A DNA stretch of 64,000 nt from Cornus controversa (GCA_026545225.1 CM048847.1:15681835-15745834), one strand, 5' to 3'; positions 47,704 through 60,894 are shown, numbered from the stretch's first letter. Made by a program: numbers and translations. Notes: generated by a model not told the origin, from the letters alone.

Positions 47704-48069
47704 TCACACAAGAGCCATTAAGGGTGGATTATAGGTATTGAAAAGGAATGTCCTAACTTGGGGTCAATGTCTACTTCGCTTGGCCATATTAGCTGATGAC
47801 TTTATTTATGTATGACACATATAGACTTTTATTTAATATGAAGCAGCAATAATTTTTTTATTGTGCTGTAATTTTTTTCTAAACAAAACATATTTGATAA
47901 TTAATTCGAGAGATCATTGAAGGGGAAAAAATATTGTTTGATTGCAGTGCAATATTTTTCTTTTTTTTTTTTTGAAGAAAATCAAAAATATAAAAGTGAA
48001 GAAAGAAGAGAAAGAAAGAATTAGTAAGATTTAAAAAAAATAAGCGAGAATTTCATAAAATTTTACAAA

Positions 48070-48430
48070 TTAATTATATTACGGGCGCTTAACTACAACA
48101 TTTAATAATTGAGAGGTGCATGTTACAGCAGTCTAATAGTTAAAGGGTGTTTTGTGCCATTATAACAAAAGGTTAAATTGTAATTGCAAATTGGACTAAA
48201 AAATTTTTAAGAAAAAACTATTGGACTGAAATATAATTACAAATTGGGTTAAAAAATTTAAGTTATTTGGTGGTGCTGCCTACTCAACTCCCATAAGCTA
48301 TGAGAGTCTCCATATTTCGATTTCTATATATATATATATATATTTATATAGATTTCTGATAATTATAACAAAAACAATAATTATAACAAAAGTTGAATTG
48401 TAATTGCAAATTCGGCTAAAAAATTAAAAA
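48070..48430. repeat. Second copy of dispersed repeat, empty site for the 33-kb MITE
   Basis: It is paralogous to the flanks at 33,061-34,080. At the position where that copy holds the MITE, this one reads TGCATGTTACAGCAGTC without an insert (about 48,117-48,133). Confidence 0.65.
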
Positions 48431-48491
48431 ATATTGGCGACCCATGCTTGCAATTCCATCTAGGAAAATCACAATAAATATTAATAAACAC

Positions 48492-49408
48492 AAGTGGAAG
48501 AGGAGGTTTAGCTGGGGAAATTGACTCGTATATTTTGAGTATGAAAGCTGAAGGTAAGAAACAATACTGAAAGTCACTTTTAGTATAAATGTTCATGTTT
48601 TGATGGCTGATAATGAAAAAAATATCATTGTAAAAGTATTGATGTCAGAGCATCCTTACTTCGCCCAACCATCCATGAACACTAAAAGCCTGTAGCATAA
48701 AGTTTTGATCAGGGACAATTGGAAGAAATATGGGCAGAAACAAGTGAAAGGGATTGACTAAAAATCCACAAAGTTATTACAAGTGTACATACCCCAATTG
48801 TCCAATGAAGAAGAAAGTTGCAAGGTCTTTGGGTGATCATAACCATCCCAAGCCTCAATCTACTAGGAGATCTTTGTCAGCTTCTTCTCAATTTCAAGGA
48901 ATTCAATCTTGCAAACCCTAGGTAAAAAGTTTACTTTGATTTCAACTTTATTTTCTAATTTGCAAAATGATAACAGTAGTTTCAAAATTCAACTTTATTT
49001 TCTAATTTGATCAGGTCTGGGTACTTAGAACGGAAAGAAATAGGAGCTTTTCTCTTGATGGAAGAAGACGGGGGGTCATAGACCATTTCTTAAATGAAGT
49101 CGGCCATTTCTCAACATTCAAAATGTGATCTCAATGGTGATCAATTGAGAATTACTATGGCTAGTTTGGTGCGCATGAATGAAATAAAATGAGAATGAAA
49201 TGAAATGATCATTCTTATTCCACGGTTTGGCTACAGACAGATAATAGTTCAAAACCTTTCTTTTCATTCGCATCTATGTTGTGCTTGAGTTAATATAGAA
49301 ACCCAATATATATGCTTCAATATTCTATACTAGTAAATACATACATATTATACATAATATGATTTATATGGGTATATATGGGCATATGGCAAGTATATAA
49401 GATACATA
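48492..49408 (+). repeat. Left copy of 920-bp direct duplication
   Basis: 917 bp matching 58,546-59,468 at roughly 97% identity by eye, same orientation, offset about 10.05 kb. Homology begins at AAGTGGAAGAGGAGG and ends at AGTATATAAGATACATA. Beyond both edges the sequences differ completely. It contains a WRKY relic. Confidence 0.9.
48712..48919 (+). pseudogene. Group I WRKY N-terminal domain relic, copy 1
   Basis: A forward frame reads DNWKKYGQKQVKG and then a stop (TAA). A shifted frame continues PQSYYKCTYPNCPMKKKVAR, then SLGDHNHPKPQ, and ends at a TAG. This is the N-terminal zinc-binding WRKY domain of a group I factor (C-X4-C plus HNH ligands). The invariant WRKYGQK is WKKYGQK here. 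About ten residues normally found between the KKKVERSLD and HNHPKPQ parts are missing, and a frameshift separates the two halves. No C-terminal WRKY domain is nearby. An upstream GRGGLA motif (about 48,499-48,516) may be the preceding exon. Confidence 0.75.
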
Positions 49409-49409
49409 A

Positions 49410-52400
49410 AAACTCCTAAACCCCAAACCCCAAATTCACAAATTCCAAACCCTGAAACCCCAAACTATGTAACCAAAAATAAAATATGTAGCATAAATAA
49501 TAACTTATCTAACTGACTAAATAACTAATTATGGACTATGAAGCATAAATAATAAGTTAATAAACTAAACTTAAGTCGAACCGGAATCCCGAATCCTAAA
49601 CCTCCAACCTATAACCCAAAACACAAATACCCAAATCTCCAAACTCCAAACAAACTATGTAATTAACAGACAATATAACTAATAATAAAACTTAAATTCT
49701 AAACTTTAAATCTCAAATTTTCAAACTCAAAACCTCGAAACCCCAATCCCATACACTTATGCAGTATGAATAATAATTTCTTAAGTAAATATCTGATAAA
49801 CTATGTAATATAAATAGTAATTTATTTAACAGACTATATAACTAATAATGAACAATTAATCATAAATAATAAATTACATAACTAACTATTAATTAATAAT
49901 TGACTACGTAGTTTAAATAATAATTTATTCAACAAACTATATAACTAATAATAAACTATGTAGCATAAAGAATAATTTATTATTAACTAAAAATATTTTA
50001 ACATAAAAAATAAACTAAACTAAACTCGAACCAAAACCCCGAATCCGAAACCCCAAACCTAAAACCCGAAATACGAAAACTCGAATTCCCAAACTCCAAA
50101 CAATATAATTAAAAGATTATTTAACTAATACTAAATCCTAACTCCTAAACCCCAAAGCCCGAATTCACAAACTCCAAACCCCGAAACCCCAATCCCTAAA
50201 CCTTATGAACCATAAATAATAATATATTATTAAATACAAATTATGTAACAAAAATAATAATTTATTATGAATTAACAACAAATTAACATAAATAATAAAC
50301 TAACTAAAGCCGAACCGGAAGCCCAATTAATCCATAACCCTAAAACTAAAACCCAACACACAAAAACTTGAATCCCCAAACCCAAACCCCAAACAAACTA
50401 TATAATTAAAAACTATTTAACTAATAATAAAACCTAAGTCCAAAACCCCCAAAACCTGAATTCACAAACTCCAAACCCCGAAACCCCAATCCCTAAATCC
50501 TACGAAGCATAAATAATAATATATTATTAAATACAAATTATGCTAATAAATAATAATTTATTACGAATTAAAAATTAGTTAACATAAATAATAAACTAAA
50601 CTAAATCCGAATCCAAAACCCCAAAACTAAAACCTCTAATAAGAAAAGCGGAATCCCCAAACCCAAACAAATTATTTAACTAAAAGACTATTTAATTAAT
50701 AATAAATAAGAATTTATTTAACAAACTATGTAACTAAAAATAAACTATGTAGCATAAATAATAACTTATTTAAGAGACTAAATAACTAATTATAAACTAT
50801 GAAGCATAAATAATAAATTGTTAAACGAACTATCTAAGTAATAAGGAACCATATAACTTAAATAATAATTTATTTAACAAATTATATAATTAATAATAAA
50901 TATATATCATAAATAGTAATTTATTATGAATTAAAAAATATTTAACATAAATAATAAACTAAACTTAAGCCAAAACGGAACCCCGAAACTAAACCTCAAA
51001 CCTAGAATCCGAAACACGAAAACTAAATTCCCCAAACCCCAAACAAACTATGTAATTAATAGACTATGTAAGTAATAATAAAATATAAATTCTAAACTAC
51101 AAACCCCGAATCCCCACACTCAAAACCCCGAAACTCTAATCCCTAACCCTTATGCAGTATAAATAATAATTTATTGAATAAATATTTGATAAACTATGTA
51201 ATATAAATAATAATTTAGTTAACAGACTATATATTAATAATGAGCTATGAAACATAAATAATAAATTACTTAACTAACTATCTAACTAATAATTAACTAT
51301 GTGGTTTTAATAATAATTTATTTAATAAACTATATAATTAAAAAAACAATGTAGCAAAAATAATAATTTATTATTAACTAAAAACTTTTTAACATAAAGA
51401 ATAAATAAACTAAAACCAAAACAGAACCCCGAATCTAAAACCCCAAACCTAATACCCGAAACACGAAAACTCGAACTCCCAAACCCTAAACAAACTATAT
51501 AATTAAAAGATTATTTAACTAATAATAAATCCTAATATCTAAACCCCAAACCCCGAATTCACAAACTCCAAACCCCGAAACCCCAATCTCTAAACCATAT
51601 GAAGCATAAAAAATAATATATTATTAAATTCAAATTATGTAACATAAATAATAATTTATTATTAACTAAAAACTTTTTAATATAAATAATAAACTAAACT
51701 AAAGCCGAACCAGAACCCCGAATCTGAAACCCCAAACCTAAAACCTGAAACATGAAAACCAAATTCCCAAACCCCAAAAAGACTATATAATTAAAAGACT
51801 TTTTAACTAATAATAAATTCTAAATCCTAAACCCCAAACCCCGAGTTCACAAACTCCGAACCCCAATCCCTAAACCCTATGAACCATAGGTAATAATATA
51901 TTATTAAATACAAATTATGTAGCATACATAATAACTTATTCTTAATTAAAAACTAATTAACATAAATACTATACTAAACTAAAGTTGAATCGTAACCCCG
52001 AATCTAAAATCCCCTAACTAAAATCCGACATACAAAAAGCCGAATCCCCAAACCCAAACAAATTATTTAACTAAAAGACTATTTAATTAATAATAAATAA
52101 TAATTTATTTAACAAATTATGTAACTAATAATAAACTATGTAACATAAATGATCATTTATTTAACAGACTAAATAACTAATTATGAACTTTGAAGCATAA
52201 ATAATAAATTATTAAACTAACTATCTAACTAATAAGGAACCATATAACTTAAATAATAATTTATTTAACAAACTATATAATTAATAAAAAAATATGTATC
52301 ATTAATAGTAATTTATTATGAATTAAAAAAATTTAACATTAATAATAAACTAAACTAAAGCCAGATCGAAACTCCGAATCCTACACCACAAACCTAGAAC

Positions 52401-55400
52401 CCGAAACACGAAAACCCATATCCCTAACCCCAAACAAGCTATGTAATTAATAGACTATGTAACTAATAATAAAGCCTAAATTCTAAACCACAAACCCCGA
52501 AACCCCAATCCCCAACCTTTATGCAGTATAAATAATAATATATTAAAGAAATATTAGATAAAATATGTAGTATTAAATAATAATTTATTTAACAGACTAT
52601 CCAACTAATAATGAACTATGAAACGTAAATAATAAATTAGTTAACTAACTATCTAACTAATAATTGACTACGTAGCTTAAAATAATTAAGTTAAAAAACT
52701 ACACAATTAATAATAAACTATGTAGCATAAATAATACTTTATTATTAACTAAAAACTTTTTAATTGAAATAATAAACTAAACTAAAGCCAAACCAGAACC
52801 CTAAATCTGAAACCCCTAACGTAAAACTCGTAACACGAAAACTCGAATTTCCAAACCCCAAACAAACTATATAATTAAAAGACTAAACTAATAATAAATC
52901 CTAAGTCCAAAACCCCAAACCCCTAATTCACAAACTCTAAACCCGGAAACCCCAATCCATAAACCCTATGAAGCATAAATAATAATATATTATTAAATAC
53001 ATATTATGCTAATAAATAATAATTTCTAATTAACATAACTAATAAACTAAACTAAATCCGTATCAAAAACCCCAAAACTAAAACCCGAATCCCCAAACCC
53101 AAACAAACTATTTAATTAAAAGACTATTTAATTAATAATAAATAAGAATTTATTTAACAAACTATGTAACTAAAAATAAACTATGTAGCATAAATAATAA
53201 CTTATTTAAGAGACTAAATAACTAATTATAAACTATGAAGCATAAATAATAAATTGTTAAACGAACTATCTAAGTAATAAGGAACCATATAACTTAAATA
53301 ATAATTTATTTAACAAATTATATAATTAATAATAAATATATATCATAAATAGTAATTTATTATGAATTAAAAAATATTTAACATAAATAATAAACTAAAC
53401 TTAAGCCAAAACGGAACCCCGAAACTAAACCTCAAACCTAGAACCCGAAACACGAAAACTAAATTCCCCAAACCCCAAACAAACTATGTAATTAATAGAC
53501 TATGTAAGTAATAATAAAATATAAATTCTAAACTACAAACCCCAAATCCCCACACTCAAAAACCCCGAAACTCTAATCCCTAACCCTTATGCAGTATAAA
53601 TAATAATTTATTGAATAAATATCTGATAAACTATGTAATATAAATAATAATTTACTTTCAGACTATATATTAACAATGAGCTATGAAGCATAAATAATAA
53701 ATTACTTAACTAACTATCTAACTAATAATTAACTATGTGGTTTTAATAATAATTTATTTAATAAACTATATAATTAAAAAAACAATGTAGCAAAAATAAT
53801 AATTTATTATTAACTAAAAACTTTTTAACATAAAGAATAAATAAACTAAAACCAAACCAGAACCCCGAATCTAAAACCCCAAACCTAATACCCGAAACAC
53901 GAAAACTCGAACTGCCAAACCCTAAACAAACTATATAATTAAAAGATTATTTAACTAATAATAAATCCTAATACCTAAACCCCAAACCCCGAATTCACAA
54001 ACTCCAAACCCCGAAACCCCAATCTCTAAACCATATGAAGCATAAAAAATAATATATTATTAAATTAAAATTATGTAACATAAATAATAATTTATTATGA
54101 AATAAAAACAAATTAACATAAATAATAAACTAACTAAAGCTGAACCGGAACCCCGAATCCATAACCCGAATACTAAAACCCAAAACACGAAAGGCCGAAT
54201 CTCCAAACCAAACAAATTATGTAATTAAAAAACTATGAATTTAATAATAAATAATAATTTATTTAACAAACTATGTAACTAATAATAAACTATGTAACAT
54301 AAATAATAACTTATTTGACAGACTAAATAACTAATTATGAACTATGAAGTATAAATAATAAGTTATTAAACTAACTATCTAATTACTACAGAGTAGTAGC
54401 TTGAATAACAATTTATTTAACAAATGATATAATTAATAATAAATATGCATACTGAAAAATAATTTATTATGAATTAAAAAATATTTAACATAAATAACAA
54501 ACAAAACTAAAGCCGAACCGAAACTCTGAATCCCAAACAACAAACCTAGAACTGGAAACAAGAAAACCCAAATCCCAAATCTCAAACAAACCATGTAATT
54601 CACAGACCATGTAACTCATAATAAAGCCTAAATTCTAAACCACAAACCCCAAATCCACAAACTCAAAACACCGAAACCCCAATTCCTAACCCTTATGCAG
54701 TATAGATAATAATATATTAGATAAATATCTAATAAACTATGTAACATAAATAATAATTTATTTAACAGACTTTATAACTATCAATTAACTATGGAGCATA
54801 AATAATAAATTACTTAACTAACTATCAAACAATAATTAACTACGTAGCTTAAATAATAATTTATTTAACAAACTATATAATTAATAATAAGCTATGTAGC
54901 ATAAATAATAATTTATTATTAACTAAATTTTTTTTAATATAAATAATAAACTAAACTAAAGCCGAACCAGAACCCCGAATCTGAAACCCCAAACCTAAAA
55001 CCTGAAACATGAAAACCAAATTCCCAAACCCCAAAAAGACTATATAATTAAAAGACTTTTTAACTAATAATAAATTCTAAATCCTAAACCCCAAACCCCG
55101 AGTTCACAAACTCCAAACCCCAATCCCTAAACCTTATGAACCATAAGTAATAATATATTATTAAATACAAATTATGTAGCATACATAATAACTTATTCTT
55201 AATTAAAAACTAATTAACATAAATACTATACTAAACTAAAGTTGAATCGTAACCCCGAATCTAAAATCCCCTAACTAAAATCCGAAATACAAAACGCCGA
55301 ATCCCCAACCCAAACAAATTATTTAACTAAAAGACTATTTAATTAATAATAAATAATAATTTATTTAACAAATTATGTAACTAATAATATACTATGCAAC

Positions 55401-58048
55401 ATAAATGATCATTTATTTAACAGACTAAATAACTAATTATGAACTTTGAAGCATAAATAATAAATTATTAAACTAACTATCTAACTAATAAGGAACCATA
55501 TAACTTAAATAATAATTTATTTAACAAATTATATAATTAATAAAAAATATGTATCATTAATAGTAATTTATTATGAATTAAAAATATTTAACATTAATAA
55601 TAAACTAAACTAAAGTCAAATCGAAACTCCGAATCCTACACCACAAACCTAGAACCCGAAACACGAAAACCCATATCCCTAACCCCAAACAAACTATGTA
55701 ATTAATAGACTATGTAACTAATAATAAAGCCTAAATTCTAAACCACAAACCCCGAAACCCCAATCCCCAACCTTTATGCAGTATAAATAATAATATATTA
55801 AAGAAATATTAGATAAAATATGTAGTATTAAATAATAATTTATTTAACAGACTATCTAACTCATAATGAACTATGAAACGTAAATAATAAATTAGTTAAC
55901 TAACTATCTAACTAATAATTGACTACGTAGCTTAAAATAATTAAGTTAAAAAACTACACAATTAATAATAAACTATGAAGCATAAATAATAAATTGTTAA
56001 ATGAACTATCTAACTAATAAGGAACCATATAACTTAAATAAAAATTTATTTAACAAATTATATAATTAATAATAAATATATATCATAAATAGTAATTTAT
56101 TATGAATTAAAGAATATTTAACATAAATAATAAACTAAACTTAAGCCGAACCGTAACCCCGAATCCTAAACCTCAAACCTAAAATTCGAAATACAAAAAC
56201 CCAAACCCCAAACAAACTATGTAATTAAAAGACTATGTAATTAATAATAAAGTTTTAATTCTAAACTGCAAACCTCGAATCCCCAGACTCAAAACATCGA
56301 GACCCCAATTCCTATCCCTTATGCAGTATGAATAATAATTTATTGAATAAATATCTGACAAACTATTCAATATAAATAATAACTTAGTTAAAAGACTATA
56401 TAATAATAACGAGCTATGATGCATAAATAATAAATTACTTAACTAGTTATCTAACTAATAATTAACTAGGTAGCATAAATATTAATTTATTTAATAAACT
56501 ATATAATTAAAAATAAATTATGTGGCATAAATAATAATTTATAATTAACTAAAATCTTTTTAACATAAATAATAAAGTAAACTAAAGTCAAACCAGAACC
56601 CCAAATCTGAAACCCCAAACTTAAAACCCGAAACATGAAAACTCGAATACCCAAACCCCAAACAAACTATATAATTAAAAACTATTTAACAAATAATAAA
56701 TCCTAACTCCTAGACTCCAAACCCCGAATTCACAAACTTCAAACTCCGAAACCCCAATTCCTAAACCCTATGAAACATAAATAATAAAAAATTAATAAAA
56801 ACAAATTATGCAAATAAATAATAATTTATTATGAATTAAAAACTAATTAACACAAATAATAAACTAAACTAAATCTGAATCCAAAACCCCAAAACTAAAA
56901 CCCAAAATACGAAAACTAGAATCCCAAAACCCAAACAAACTATTTAATTAAAAGACAATTTAATTAATAATAAATAATAATTAATTTAACAAACTATGTA
57001 ACTAATAATAAATCATTAACATAAATAATAACTTATTTAACAGGCTAAATAACTAATTATGAATTTTAAAGCATAAATAATAAGTTATTAAACTAACTAT
57101 CTAATTACTAAGGAGTGGTAGCTTAAATAATAATTTATTTAACAAACTATATAATTAATAATAAATATTTATATTGAATAATAATTTATTATGAATTAAA
57201 AAACAATTAACATAAATAATAAACTAAACTAAAGCCGAATTGAAACTCCGAATCCTAAACCACAAACCTAGAACCCGAAACATGAAAACCCAAATCACAA
57301 ACCTCAAACAAACCATGTAATTAACAGACTATGTAACTAATAATAAAGCCTAAATTCTAAACCGCAAACCCCGAATCCCCAAACTGAAAATCCCGAAACT
57401 CTAATCCCTAACCCTTACGCAGTATAAATAATAATATATTAAATAAATATTTGATAGACTATGTAGCATAAATAATAATTTATTTAACAGACTATATAAC
57501 TAATAATGAACAGTGAATCAAAAATAATAAATTACTTAACTAAATATCTAACAAATAATTGACTACGTAGCATAAATAACAATATATTTGACAAACTATA
57601 TAATTAATAATAAGCTACGTAGCATAAATAATAATTTATTATTAACTAAAAACTTTTTAACATAAATAATAAACAACACTAAAGACAAACCAGAACCCGA
57701 ATCTGAAACCCGAAACCTAAAACCCGAAACACGAAAATTCAAATCCCCAAACCCCAGAAAAACTATATAATTAAAAGACTATTTAACTAATAGTAAATCT
57801 TAACTTCTAAACTCCAAACCCCAATCCCTAAACCATATGAACCATAAATAATAATATATTATTAAATACAAATTATGTAGCATAAATAAAAATTTATTAT
57901 TAATTAAAAACTAATTAACATAAATAATAAACTAAATTAAAGTCGAACCGAAACCTCGAATCCAAAACTCCATAACTAAAATCCGAAATACGAAAACCCA
58001 AATCCCCAAACCCAAACAAACTATTTAACTAAAAGACTATTTAATTAA
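49410..58048. repeat. 8.6-kb satellite-like tandem array with higher-order structure
   Basis: The whole interval alternates between C/A-rich blocks (AACCCCAAACCCCGAATTC, AACCCCAATCCCTAAACC) and AT-rich blocks (CATAAATAATAATTTATT). An anchor close to CATAAATAATAAACTAAAC recurs more than 20 times at uneven intervals of about 280, 365 and 450 bp, which together form a higher-order unit of about 1.1 kb. Longer near-identical blocks are also seen: 50,705-51,660 recurs at 53,141-54,100 (offset 2,436 bp), and 51,680-52,730 recurs at about 54,935-55,980 (offset about 3,257 bp). The plus strand is very G-poor. I see no meaningful ORF, no terminal repeats and no transposon ends. It matches no satellite family known to me. 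Confidence 0.9.
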
Positions 58049-58545
58049 ATGTAAAGACCTTGGTTGTGTGGTAGAGGTTTGTTTTGAAAAAGTCTCTTTA
58101 TATTTTAATTTTTGCTGAACTGCAATGTAGGTGCTCATTTTCCTAAGTAATCGGTTACTCACCTCTTTGTAGATTTTTAGTAATCAGTGCCCACAAAGCC
58201 AAGCTCACCAATTCAAAACACTTAAAAGAACTTTTCAAAACAATTTCACACATTGCAAACACAAAAGAAGAAATAAATTAGGTATCTAAATGAAAATTAT
58301 ACCATGATCGTCTTTGAAAACGTCCAGTTGTCTTCTATGATCATAAACCAATGTATTATCTCCCAAATAACTCAAGACTCAAATAAATTTTAAGTTTTGG
58401 ACACTAAATTTGTCAATATGCAATGACAATTTGTCTTAACAAATATGAAGTTAGTAAATTTCACATAAAGAGAAGGTTAGGGTTCATTCAAGTACATTCC
58501 CTATTTTTCATTGCTTATTCAAACTGGTCAGCCTTTAATCTCTCG
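58049..58545. other. Spacer between array and right duplication, nothing recognised
   Basis: Ordinary AT-rich sequence without repeats of the array type and without a coding frame. Confidence 0.6.
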
Positions 58546-59468
58546 AAGTGGAAGAGGAGGTTTAGCTGGGGAAATTGACTCGTATATTTTAGTATGAATG
58601 CTGAAGGTAAGAAACAATACTGAAATTTACTTTCAATACAAATGTTCATGTTTTGATGGCTGATATTGAAAAAAATATCATTGAAAAAGTATTGATGTCA
58701 GACCATCCCTTACTTAGCCCAACCATCCATGAACACTAAAAGCCTGTAGCATAAAGTTTTGATTAGGGACAATTGGAGGAAATATGGGCAGAAACAAGTG
58801 AAAGGGATTGACTAAAAATCCACAAAGTTATTACAAGTGTACATACCCCAATTGTCCAATGAAGAAGAAAGTTGCGAGGTCTTTGGGTGATCATAACCAT
58901 CCCAAGCCTCAATCTACTAGGAGATCTTCATCAACTTCATCTCAATTTCAAGGAATTCAATCTTGCAAACCCTAGGTAAAAAGCTTACTTCGATTTCAAC
59001 TTTATTTTCTAATTTGCAAAATGATAGCAGTAGTTTCAAAATTCAACTTTATTTTCTAATTTGATCAGGTCTGGGTACTTAGAACGGAAAGAAATAGGAG
59101 CTTTTCTCTTGATGGAAGAAGACGGGGGTCATAGACCATTTCTTAAATGAAGTCGGTCATTTCTCAACATTCAAAATGTGATCTCAATGGTGATCAATTG
59201 AGAATTACTATGGCTAGTTTGGTGCGCATGAATGAAATAGAATGAGAATGAGAATGAAATGAAATGATCATTCTTATTCCACAGTTTGGCTGCAGATAGA
59301 GAATGGTTCAAAACCTTTCTTTTCATTCGCATCTATGTTGTGCTTCAGTTAATATAGAAACCCAATATATATGCTTCAATATTCTATACTAGTAAATACA
59401 TACATATTATACATAATATGATTTATATGTGTATATATGGGCATATGGCAAGTATATAAGATACATAA
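58546..59468 (+). repeat. Right copy of 920-bp direct duplication
   Basis: 923 bp matching 48,492-49,408. After its right edge the sequence runs into a (TA)n tract at about 59,468-59,490 instead of the satellite array. Confidence 0.9.
58764..58977 (+). pseudogene. Group I WRKY N-terminal domain relic, copy 2
   Basis: It has the same structure and the same lesions as the relic at 48,712-48,919: a stop after QVKGID, a frameshift before PQSYYKCTYPNCPMKKKVAR, the same missing segment before GDHNHPKPQ, and the same TAG end. The heptapeptide here is the canonical WRKYGQK. Shared lesions show that the gene piece was dead before the segment was duplicated. Confidence 0.75.
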
Positions 59469-59639
59469 TATATATATATATATATATATTCATTGTGAGA
59501 TATAAATTTGTAATTAGCATATTTCGGTGATCAAATCCTGATTGATCGAGTTGTAATTTTCATATTATTCTTTGTATCGATCATCGACAACCTCGAGCTG
59601 ATATTCAAGTGCATGGAAGCTGATAAATCAGTTAAAACA

Positions 59640-59960
59640 CCATATAGTACAGGTAAGTATGGTGAGGACACTTTGCACTTTTTAGTTCCAAGCCTATTTT
59701 GAAAAATGCAAAATTTAGGATTTTTCAAAGTAGGACTGGTCCCCCAATATTTAGGACCGGTCCAACTTTTTCCCGGCAGTTTAGTTTCTGCAGGTTTTCA
59801 AAAAGTCCCACCGGTCCTATTTATTTGGCACCGGTCCAACTTAGCCTGTTCCAAATAGGAAATAGATTTTGACGAAAATTCTGATTCCTATTGGGTTTGA
59901 AACTTCTAGGAAAGTTCTGATTCCTAGTGGGAAGATTTGGAGAGAAAGAATAAAGAGTTA
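59640..59960. mobile_element. LTR-like fragment with GGACCGGTCC motifs
   Basis: A perfect palindrome GGACCGGTCC lies at 59,754-59,763, with ACCGGTCC words near 59,810 and 59,832 and GGACTGGTCC near 59,733. A block at 59,878-59,912 (ATTCCTATTGGGTTTGAAAC) is shared with the copia-type LTR at 9,296-9,331. It is probably a U3 fragment of that LTR family. No ends were found. Confidence 0.4.
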
Positions 59961-60689
59961 AGTAAAACTTTCATAGTACTAAAATTAATCATAACATTTT
60001 GAAAAACAAAGGGGTCTAATAGTAAATATAAAAGGGTATGATAGTAAATTAGTTAAATTAATTTTTTTTCTTCTCTTCTTTATCTTTTTCAAACAAAAAT
60101 GTTATAATTTCTTTTCTTTTCTTTCATAATTTATTCAAATATGAATACATGCTATTGCTATCCTTTATTTTATTTTCTTTTCTCTCATAACTAATGTTAT
60201 TTTCTTTTCTTTTCGGTTTATCCAAACAAAATTTACGTACTTGGTGTTTTACTTGAATTCAAAAGGACTAATCATTTAAAATAAATAAAAGATATTCGCA
60301 AATGTAAATGTCACGCCCCGGTTTCTGACACCCTGTTAGGAGCGAGGGAAACGGGGGTGAATCCATAATTTCACCTCAAGTTCCCACACCTTAATCTCAT
60401 AATATTCTATTCTATTGCGGAAGCATTTTATATGCACACCCTTCAAGTGGCATTAGGTCATCAAGGACCCTTGCAAATGATTTTCACCTTTGGTTCCATA
60501 CATATAAACCACTAAGTTCGGGACCTCAACTTTTTACATAGATGGAATTTGATTCTGAAACCTACAGCATTGGATAGAGATTTCAAAAATACTCAATTTA
60601 AAAAAAAACCACTCTCAATTCCGATTTAAAATGAAGAAATTACATCGAAACGAATTCTGGACAATTTTTGAACCTTGCTATGAATAGTA

Positions 60690-60894
60690 ATCTCGATCAA
60701 TCGAGATTTTGACCCCTTTAATCGAAGAAAACAGCCTCTCGGTAACTTGGACCTGCAATATTTCGATTAATCGAGATTGGGACTTCGATTAATCAAAATT
60801 AAGCCTGAAAAATCATAAAATCTCGCAACCATTTCGATCAATCGAGATGGGCATCTCGATTAATCGAAATGGGCATTTCGATTAATCGAAATGC
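60690..60894. repeat. Cluster of TCGAT(C/T)AATCGA palindromes in solo LTR
   Basis: ATCTCGATCAATCGAGAT (about 60,690-60,707), TTTCGATTAATCGAGA (about 60,760), ATTTCGATCAATCGAGAT (about 60,831) and ATCTCGATTAATCGAAAT (about 60,853) are followed by a perfect 22-bp palindrome at 60,873-60,894 whose core is TTTCGATTAATCGAAA. The position within the LTR is equivalent to the GATCGATC cluster at 661-757. Confidence 0.85.

Noticed and set aside
56233-56424. Single ORF within the satellite array
   Set aside because: It is a short chance frame in A/T-rich repeats and is not preserved in the other units.
48492-59468. Direct 920-bp repeats as LTRs of a 10-kb element
   Set aside because: The copies lack TG...CA ends, primer site, polypurine tract and target duplication, and they contain decayed WRKY exons.
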